A stretch of DNA of 64,000 nt from Microbacterium protaetiae. Its GTDB lineage: Bacteria > Actinomycetota > Actinomycetes > Actinomycetales > Microbacteriaceae. Made by a program: the position numbers and the translations under genes. The notes under the pieces were generated by a model. That model had not been told where the DNA came from. It searched no databases and saw only the letters and a list, made by a program, of their open reading frames with translations. Of this stretch, positions 58,643 through 64,000 are shown one piece after another. Numbering within the stretch: the stretch's first letter is position 1; each line of letters begins with the position of its first letter. The stretch is from positions 682,001 to 746,000 of the forward strand of contig NZ_CP035494.1 in the NCBI RefSeq assembly GCF_004135285.1, in the 5' to 3' direction.

Positions 58643-59038
58643 ATGACCCGCGTCTGCTTCGAGCTGCGTGTCAAGCCCGAGCTGCTCGACGAGTACGTCG
58701 CCCGGCACAGCCCGGTCTGGCCCGAGATGCTCGCCGAGATAGCGGCGGCCGGCCGCCGCAACTACTCGATCTTCCTCGGCGAGGGCGGTCGGCTCATCGG
58801 CTACTACGAGACCGACGATGACGCCGCGGCGCAGGCCTACCTGGCGGCATCCCCGGTCGCGGCGAAGTGGGAGGCCGAGATGGCCCGCTTCTTCGAGGGG
58901 CTCGAGGGACGCCCCGATCAGAACGCCACGCCCCTCACTGAGATCTTCCATCTCGCCGACCAGCTGGCCGCGGCACCCGTGCCCATTCAGCACACACACG
59001 GCGAAGCATCCACCGACGACGAAAGCGACGCATCATGA
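58643..59038 (+). CDS. rhaM: L-rhamnose mutarotase
   Basis: 131 residues; the core ~105 match RhaM in length, with the YesE/RhaM pattern RVCFELRVKPELLDEYVARHSPVWPEMLAEI, GRRNYSIFL and GYYETDD. It interconverts alpha and beta anomers of L-rhamnose so that the isomerase gets its preferred form. The C-terminal ~25 residues are a hydrophilic extension. The stop overlaps the isomerase start (ATGA). Confidence 0.92.
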   Translation: MTRVCFELRVKPELLDEYVARHSPVWPEMLAEIAAAGRRNYSIFLGEGGRLIGYYETDDDAAAQAYLAASPVAAKWEAEMARFFEGLEGRPDQNATPLTEIFHLADQLAAAPVPIQHTHGEASTDDESDAS

Positions 59039-60201
59039 CCACCCTGTCCCCCGAGATCCTCGACGCGCTCGAGAAGCAGGCCATTGAGCTGCCCAGCTGG
59101 GCATTCGGCAATTCGGGCACCCGGTTCAAGGTGTTCGCCACGCCCGGCACGCCGCGTGATCCGTTCGAGAAGATCGCGGATGCCGCGCAGGTGCACAAAC
59201 ACACCGGGCTGGCGCCGACTGTCGCCCTGCACATTCCGTGGGACGTCGTCGACGACTACGCGGCGCTGCGCCGGCACGCCGAAGACCTGGGCGTGGCCCT
59301 GGGCACCGTCAACTCGAACACGTTCCAGGACGACGACTACAAGTTCGGCGCCCTCACGCACGAAGACGACCGCATTCGCCGCAAGGCCATCGACCACCAC
59401 CTCGCGTGCATCGACATCATGGACCAGACGGGGTCGCGCGATCTGAAGATCTGGCTCGCCGAGGGCTCGAACTACCCCGGGCAGAATGACATGCGCGCCC
59501 GGCAGGACCGCCTGCACGACTCGCTCTCCACGATCTACGCGCGCCTGGGCGAGAACCAGCGCCTCGTGCTGGAGTACAAGTTCTTCGAGCCGTCGTTCTA
59601 CCACACCGACGTTCCCGACTGGGGCACCTCCTACGTGCAGGTGGCCGCGCTCGGCGAGAAGGCGAAGGTGTGCCTGGACACCGGGCACCACGCCCCCGGC
59701 ACCAACATCGAGTTCATCGTCATGCAGCTGCTGCGCCTGGGCAAGCTCGGCTCGTTCGACTTCAACTCGCGCTTCTACGCCGACGACGACCTCATCGTGG
59801 GCGCCGCCGACCCGTTCCAGCTGTTCCGCATCCTCGTCGAGGTCGTGCGCGGCGGCGGGCTGAACAACCCCGACGTGGCCTTCATGCTCGACCAGTGCCA
59901 CAACATCGAGAAGAAGATCCCCGGGCAGATCCGCTCGGTGCTCAACGTGCAGGAGATGACCGCCCGTGCGCTGCTTCTCGACCGCGAGGCTCTCGCGCAG
60001 GCGCAGACGGCCAACGACGTGCTCGCCGCCAACGCGATCTTCATGGACGCGTTCCAGGTCGACGTGCGCCCCGCACTGGCCGAATGGCGCGTCTCACGCG
60101 GACTGCCGGCAGACCCGATGGCCGAGTACGCGGCATCCGGCTACCAGGAGCAGATCGAGGCCGACCGCGTCGGCGGCGTACAAGCCGGGTGGGGCGCGTG
60201 A
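59035..60201 (+). CDS. rhaI: L-rhamnose isomerase
   Basis: 388 residues of the xylose-isomerase-like TIM-barrel type (RhaI rather than E. coli RhaA). Motifs: NSGTRFKVFATPGTPRDPFEKI, HIPWDVVDDY, KIWLAEGSNYPGQND, VLEYKFFEPSFYHTDVPDWG, CLDTGHHAPGTNIEFIV, with the metal-binding Glu/Asp/His positions in these blocks. It converts L-rhamnose to L-rhamnulose with Mn2+. It lies between the mutarotase (overlap) and the convergent DUF2442 gene, only 4 bases beyond its stop. Confidence 0.93.
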   Translation: MTTLSPEILDALEKQAIELPSWAFGNSGTRFKVFATPGTPRDPFEKIADAAQVHKHTGLAPTVALHIPWDVVDDYAALRRHAEDLGVALGTVNSNTFQDDDYKFGALTHEDDRIRRKAIDHHLACIDIMDQTGSRDLKIWLAEGSNYPGQNDMRARQDRLHDSLSTIYARLGENQRLVLEYKFFEPSFYHTDVPDWGTSYVQVAALGEKAKVCLDTGHHAPGTNIEFIVMQLLRLGKLGSFDFNSRFYADDDLIVGAADPFQLFRILVEVVRGGGLNNPDVAFMLDQCHNIEKKIPGQIRSVLNVQEMTARALLLDREALAQAQTANDVLAANAIFMDAFQVDVRPALAEWRVSRGLPADPMAEYAASGYQEQIEADRVGGVQAGWGA

Positions 60202-60205
60202 CGGA

Positions 60206-60445
60206 TCAATCAGTTCCCGTGAGCAACCAGCGCACGGAGATGTCTTCGTCGATCTCTTCCCAGTGGAGCGTGGTGCCGGGCCCGAGGATCTCCCACTTAC
60301 TGCGCTGCACCGGCGTCGCGGCCTGCAATCGCGGGAACCATTTCAGCGGTGCCGAGACAGCCCGCCCATCCTTCAACGTGACAATGAGCGCATCGTCAGA
60401 GACACGCACATCGACCGCCTCGATCGTCTCGATCAAAGAACTCAT
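60206..60445 (-). CDS. DUF2442 family protein
   Basis: 79 residues from MSSLIETIEAVDV; ATG at 60445 follows GGGAGG. The pattern DVRVSDDALIVTLKDGRAVSAPLKWFPRL and a C-terminal WEEIDEDISVRWLL match DUF2442, small proteins usually encoded beside DUF4160. The pairing resembles a toxin-antitoxin layout, but that role is not established. It overlaps DUF4160 by 50 bases and reads against the surrounding rhamnose operon. Confidence 0.8.
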   Translation of the reverse strand: MSSLIETIEAVDVRVSDDALIVTLKDGRAVSAPLKWFPRLQAATPVQRSKWEILGPGTTLHWEEIDEDISVRWLLTGTD

Positions 60446-60665
60446 GCCACACCTCCCACAGATACTCGCGGTTCGCGACAATGATCCCACGGATCCGACG
60501 CAACTCGTGCGGGGCGAATCCATCATTCCGCGCCAGCGCGACCTGCGCCAGCCAGTACTTCGCTTCGCACCGATCCGCGAGCACGTGAATGTGCGGCGGT
60601 TCACCGTTCTCACGACTATGGAAGAGCAACCGATACCTTCCGGTGCGCATCACCGTCGGCGTCAT
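60396..60665 (-). CDS. DUF4160 family protein
   Basis: 89 residues. The DUF4160 signature FHSRENGEPPHIHVLADRCEAKYWL and a C-terminal helix (EVWHEFFDR) are clear; a conserved Pro-Pro-His-Ile-His is present. GAGG lies 5 bases before the ATG. It is encoded upstream of and overlapping DUF2442. Function unknown. The pair separates rhaI from the aldolase gene, an unusual insertion into an otherwise continuous operon. Confidence 0.82.
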   Translation of the reverse strand: MTPTVMRTGRYRLLFHSRENGEPPHIHVLADRCEAKYWLAQVALARNDGFAPHELRRIRGIIVANREYLWEVWHEFFDRDDRGGRCACL

Positions 60666-60769
60666 GATGACCTCATTCGGACGACGCTACCCACCTGCCG
60701 CCCGGCGCGGCCCGCGCCCGCCTCGATCCGTGGACAACTGACCCGTACCCCCTTCCTGTGGAGGAACCA

Positions 60770-62806
60770 ATGACCAACCCCACCGTCACCGACCTGATCG
60801 CGCGCAGCAACCGCCTGGGCGCCGACCCCGCGAACACGAACTATGCCGGCGGAAACACCTCTGCCAAGGGCACCGAGATCGATCCGGTGACGGGTCACCC
60901 CGTCGAGCTTCTCTGGGTCAAGGGCTCGGGCGGCGACCTGGGCACCCTGAAGCCCGAGGGCCTCGCGGTGCTGCGCCTGGACCGCATGCGCGCCCTCGCC
61001 GACATCTACCCGGGCGTCGACCGCGAAGACGAGATGGTCGCCGCCTTCGACTACTGCCTGCACGGCAAGGGGGGAGCTGCCCCCTCGATCGACACCGCCA
61101 TGCATGGACTGGTGGATGCCGCGCACGTCGACCACCTGCATCCCGACTCCGGCATCGCCATCGCGACGGCCGCCGACGGCGAAGAGCTCACCGCCACCAT
61201 CTTCGGCGACAAGGTCATGTGGGTGCCGTGGCGCCGGCCCGGCTTCCAGCTCGGCCTGGACATCGCCGAGATAAAGAAGCAGAACCCGCAGGCGATCGGT
61301 TGCATCCTCGGCGGACACGGGATCACCGCCTGGGGCGAGAGCTCCGACGAGGCCGAGGCGAACTCGCTGTGGATCATCTCCACTGCGCAGGCCTACATCG
61401 ACGAGCACGGCAAGACCGACCCGTTCGGCGGCGTCCGCCCCGGGTACGGGGCGCTGGGCGAACCCGAACGGCACGCCAAGGCCGCCGCTCTGGCGGCGAC
61501 CATCCGCGGACTCGCGTCGACCGACAAGCCGATGGTCGGCCACTACACCGACAGCGATGCGGTGCTCGACTTCCTCGCCTCCGAGAAGGCACCCGCGTTG
61601 GCCGAGCTGGGCACCAGCTGCCCCGACCACTTCCTGCGCACCAAGGTCAAGCCGCTGCTGCTGGATCTTCCCGCCGATGCCACTGTCGAGGCATCCATCA
61701 ACCGGCTCAAGGAACTGCACGAGGCCTACCGCGCCGACTACGCCGCCTATTACGAACGGCACGCGGATGCCGCCTCCCCGGCCATGCGCGGCGCCGACCC
61801 GCTGATCGTCCTGGTGCCCGGTGTGGGCATGTTCAGCTACGGCGCGAACAAACAGACCGCGCGCGTGGCGGGCGAGTTCTACGTGAACGCGATAAACGTC
61901 ATGCGCGGCGCCGAGGCGCTGTCGAGCTACCAGCCGATCGCTGAGTCAGAGAAGTTCCGCATCGAGTACTGGGCTCTGGAAGAGGCCAAGCTGCAGCGGA
62001 TGCCGAAGCCGAAGTCGCACCAGGGGCGCATAGCGTTCGTCACGGGTGCGGCATCGGGCATCGGCAAGGCCATCGCGACGCGCCTGGCCCGCGAGGGCGC
62101 CTGCGTCGTGGTCGCCGACCTCGACCTAGCCACGGCCCAGGCGGCTGCGGCCGAGCTGGGTTCCACCGACGTCGCCATCGGCGTGGCCGCGAACGTGGCC
62201 GACGCCGACGGCGTGCAGGCCGCGATCGACGCCACCCTGCTTGCGTTCGGCGGCATCGACCTGGTCGTGAACAATGCCGGGCTCTCGCTGTCGAAGCCGC
62301 TGCTGGAGACCACCGAGAAGGACTGGGATCTGCAGCACGACGTCATGGCGAAGGGTTCGTTCCTTGTCTCGCGCGCGGCCGCGAAGCCGCTCATCGAGCA
62401 GGGCATGGGCGGCGACGTGATCTACATCTCGTCGAAGAACAGCGTGTTCGCCGGCCCGAACAACATCGCCTATTCGGCGACCAAGGCCGACCAGGCGCAC
62501 CAGGTGCGGCTGCTGGCGGTCGAGCTCGGCGAGTACGGCGTGCGGGTCAACGGCATCAACCCCGACGGGGTCGTGCGCGGCTCGGGCATCTTCGCCGGCG
62601 GTTGGGGCGCGCAGCGCGCGGCGACCTATGGCGTGAAAGAAGAGGACCTCGGCCAGTTCTACGCGAACCGCACGATCCTCAAGCGCGAGGTGGTGCCTTC
62701 CAACGTCGCTGACGCCGTGTATGTGCTGACCGGCCCCGAGCTCTCGCGAACGACCGGGCTGCACATCCCCGTCGACTCGGGCGTGGCCGCCGCGTTCCTG
62801 CGATGA
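60770..62806 (+). CDS. rhaEW: Bifunctional L-rhamnulose-1-phosphate aldolase / L-lactaldehyde dehydrogenase
   Basis: 678 residues from MTNPTVTDLI; the ATG follows GGAGGAA. The N-terminal ~410 residues are class II aldolase-like, with zinc-ligand motif HLHP at 122-125 and a GGHGITAWG block. From ~415 an SDR domain follows: TGAASGIG, NNAG, catalytic Ser in YISSKNS, YSATK. This is the RhaEW fusion, splitting rhamnulose-1-phosphate into DHAP and lactaldehyde and oxidising lactaldehyde to lactate. The gene at 62803 overlaps it by 4 bases. It lies 104 bases beyond the divergent DUF4160 start, and whether it has its own promoter is unclear. Confidence 0.92.
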   Translation: MTNPTVTDLIARSNRLGADPANTNYAGGNTSAKGTEIDPVTGHPVELLWVKGSGGDLGTLKPEGLAVLRLDRMRALADIYPGVDREDEMVAAFDYCLHGKGGAAPSIDTAMHGLVDAAHVDHLHPDSGIAIATAADGEELTATIFGDKVMWVPWRRPGFQLGLDIAEIKKQNPQAIGCILGGHGITAWGESSDEAEANSLWIISTAQAYIDEHGKTDPFGGVRPGYGALGEPERHAKAAALAATIRGLASTDKPMVGHYTDSDAVLDFLASEKAPALAELGTSCPDHFLRTKVKPLLLDLPADATVEASINRLKELHEAYRADYAAYYERHADAASPAMRGADPLIVLVPGVGMFSYGANKQTARVAGEFYVNAINVMRGAEALSSYQPIAESEKFRIEYWALEEAKLQRMPKPKSHQGRIAFVTGAASGIGKAIATRLAREGACVVVADLDLATAQAAAAELGSTDVAIGVAANVADADGVQAAIDATLLAFGGIDLVVNNAGLSLSKPLLETTEKDWDLQHDVMAKGSFLVSRAAAKPLIEQGMGGDVIYISSKNSVFAGPNNIAYSATKADQAHQVRLLAVELGEYGVRVNGINPDGVVRGSGIFAGGWGAQRAATYGVKEEDLGQFYANRTILKREVVPSNVADAVYVLTGPELSRTTGLHIPVDSGVAAAFLR

Positions 62807-64000
62807 GCGTGGGCGATCTCGCCGCTATCGACCTGGGCGCCACGAGCGGACGGGTCATCGTCGGCCGCGTCGGCGCCGATGTGCTCGAGGCATCCCAGGT
62901 CGCGCGATTCGTGAACACCCCGGTGCACGCCGGCGACGGCCTGCACTGGGATGTGCTTGCGCTGTACGGCGGCGCCGTCGATGGGCTGCGCAAGGCGTTG
63001 CGCACGCACCCCGAGATCGCCTCCATCGGCGTGGACGCGTGGGCGGTCGACTACGCGCTGCTGCGCGAGGGACGCATGCTCGGCAACCCGTTCCACTACC
63101 GCGACGAGCGGTGCGAACGCGGCGTCGCGAAGGTACACGAGCGGATGCCGCATCCCGAACTGTTCGCTCGCAACGGGCTGCAGTTCCTGCCGTTCAACAC
63201 GCTCTACCAGTTCGCCGCCGAAGACCCGGCGGTGCTCCGGGTCGCCGACACGGCGCTGCTGATCCCCGACCTGGTCGCGTATTGGCTCACCGGTCGCGCG
63301 GTCGCCGAACGCACAAACGCGTCGACCACCGGCCTGCTGCGGGGCGGCGAATGGGACGACGAACTCATCGGCGGGCTGGGGTTTCCGCGCGGCATCCTGC
63401 CCGAGCTGGTCTCACCCGGGGACCGGATCGGGATGCTGCGCCCCGACGTGGCCGCCGCTCTCGGCGCGGGTTCGGGCCTGCCCGTGACCGCGGTGGGCAC
63501 GCACGACACAGCATCGGCCGTTGTGGCGGTGCCCATGCAGGCCGAGCACGCCGCGTACATCTCGTGCGGCACGTGGGGGCTGGTGGGCGTCGAAGTACCC
63601 TCTCCCGTGCTGACGCCCGATGCGCTCGCGGCGAACTTCACGAACGAGGGCGGCGTCGACGGCCGCATCCGACTGCTGCACAATGTCATGGGCCTGTGGG
63701 TGCTCAGCGAGACGGTGCGCGGCTGGGAGCGCGACGGTCACGCCGTCGATCTGCCGGCGCTGCTGGCTGCTGCGGCCGCCATCGACACCGCGCCGGTGTT
63801 CGACATCGAGGATCCGCGCTTTCTGCCGCCCGGCGACATGCCCGCGCGCATCGACGCGTGGTGCGCCGAGCACGATATCGCCGCGCCCCAAACGCGAGCC
63901 GAGTACGCCCGGTCGATCGTCGAGTCGCTCGCACTGGCATTCACCGACGCTGTGGCTGCGGCATCCCGAATCTCGGGCGTCGAGGTGCGCACCATCCACA
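62803..64000 (+). CDS. rhaB: Rhamnulokinase, C-terminus cut by window edge
   Basis: 399 codons are visible of a ~480-residue FGGY kinase. Phosphate-1 motif IDLGATSGRVIVG, DAWAVDYALL, YRDER, NGLQFLPFNTLYQF (typical of rhamnulokinases), the ATP-domain block VTAVGTHDTASAVVAVP and ISCGTWGLVGVE. It phosphorylates L-rhamnulose on O1 before RhaEW cleavage. The ATG overlaps the rhaEW stop (ATGA). The reading frame is open at base 64000. Confidence 0.93.
   Translation, partial: MSVGDLAAIDLGATSGRVIVGRVGADVLEASQVARFVNTPVHAGDGLHWDVLALYGGAVDGLRKALRTHPEIASIGVDAWAVDYALLREGRMLGNPFHYRDERCERGVAKVHERMPHPELFARNGLQFLPFNTLYQFAAEDPAVLRVADTALLIPDLVAYWLTGRAVAERTNASTTGLLRGGEWDDELIGGLGFPRGILPELVSPGDRIGMLRPDVAAALGAGSGLPVTAVGTHDTASAVVAVPMQAEHAAYISCGTWGLVGVEVPSPVLTPDALAANFTNEGGVDGRIRLLHNVMGLWVLSETVRGWERDGHAVDLPALLAAAAAIDTAPVFDIEDPRFLPPGDMPARIDAWCAEHDIAAPQTRAEYARSIVESLALAFTDAVAAASRISGVEVRTIH

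Overview
The window is high-GC DNA with LacI-type operators, actinobacterial ABC and TRAP transporters, many 4-base ATGA/GTGA start-stop overlaps and several probable leaderless genes. This points to an actinobacterium, most likely a member of the Microbacteriaceae such as Microbacterium (inference, no ribosomal marker is present). Almost every gene serves capture and catabolism of plant polysaccharides, above all rhamnogalacturonan-type pectin, with one starch module. I see no tRNA, rRNA, CRISPR array, transposase or phage gene.

Layout. (1) 1-4744, minus strand: an operon of two paralogous Gfo/Idh/MocA dehydrogenases, a DUF6807 (PmoA-like) protein, a cupin and a beta-propeller glycosidase cut by the window edge. 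(2) 4745-11543, plus strand: a CUT1 ABC importer of the LplABC/YtcP kind (two permeases and a binding protein, no ATPase), interleaved with a DUF624 membrane protein, a GH28 polygalacturonase, a small membrane protein and a CE12 acetylesterase. This fits uptake and intracellular trimming of acetylated (rhamno)galacturonan oligomers. (3) 11531-17343, minus strand: five overlapping genes starting with GH43, then LacI, DUF6807, Gfo/Idh/MocA and a serine hydrolase. (4) 17500-26631, minus strand: a starch/maltodextrin operon of secreted alpha-amylase, intracellular alpha-glucosidase, binding protein, two permeases, a cyclomaltodextrinase-like GH13 and LacI. Its base composition looks lower in GC than its surroundings. 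(5) 27139-34986: a degenerate M24 protein diverging from a LacI gene, then an operon for a probable oxidative uronate pathway: Gfo/Idh/MocA, SDR (candidate uronate dehydrogenase), enolase-superfamily enzyme, KdgD and alpha-ketoglutarate semialdehyde dehydrogenase. (6) 35011-38814: a large secreted PL11 rhamnogalacturonan lyase flanked on both sides by copies of an ~87-bp nested-palindrome repeat. (7) 38867-43817: two GH35 beta-galactosidases with a serine hydrolase between them, suited to galactan side chains. (8) 43852-50178: a TAXI-TRAP transporter diverging from a two-component system that carries its own TAXI lipoprotein. (9) 50250-64000: a second PL11 lyase, a LacI regulator and a complete L-rhamnose operon (ABC importer, mutarotase, isomerase, fused aldolase/dehydrogenase, kinase), interrupted by a small minus-strand DUF4160/DUF2442 pair.

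Together the genes form a pectin route. Secreted PL11 lyases cut rhamnogalacturonan I, and importers bring in oligomers and rhamnose. GH28, GH43, GH35, CE12 and serine hydrolases trim them inside the cell. Rhamnose goes through RhaM/RhaI/RhaB/RhaEW, and galacturonate plausibly goes oxidatively to alpha-ketoglutarate. Four local LacI regulators and three visible operator types control the modules. The most unusual items are the repeat pair around the first PL11 gene, a 47-base perfect hairpin inside a GH35 coding sequence, the metal-site-depleted M24 protein, the TAXI lipoprotein wired to a two-component system, and a 14-codon leader ORF coupled to the first permease gene.
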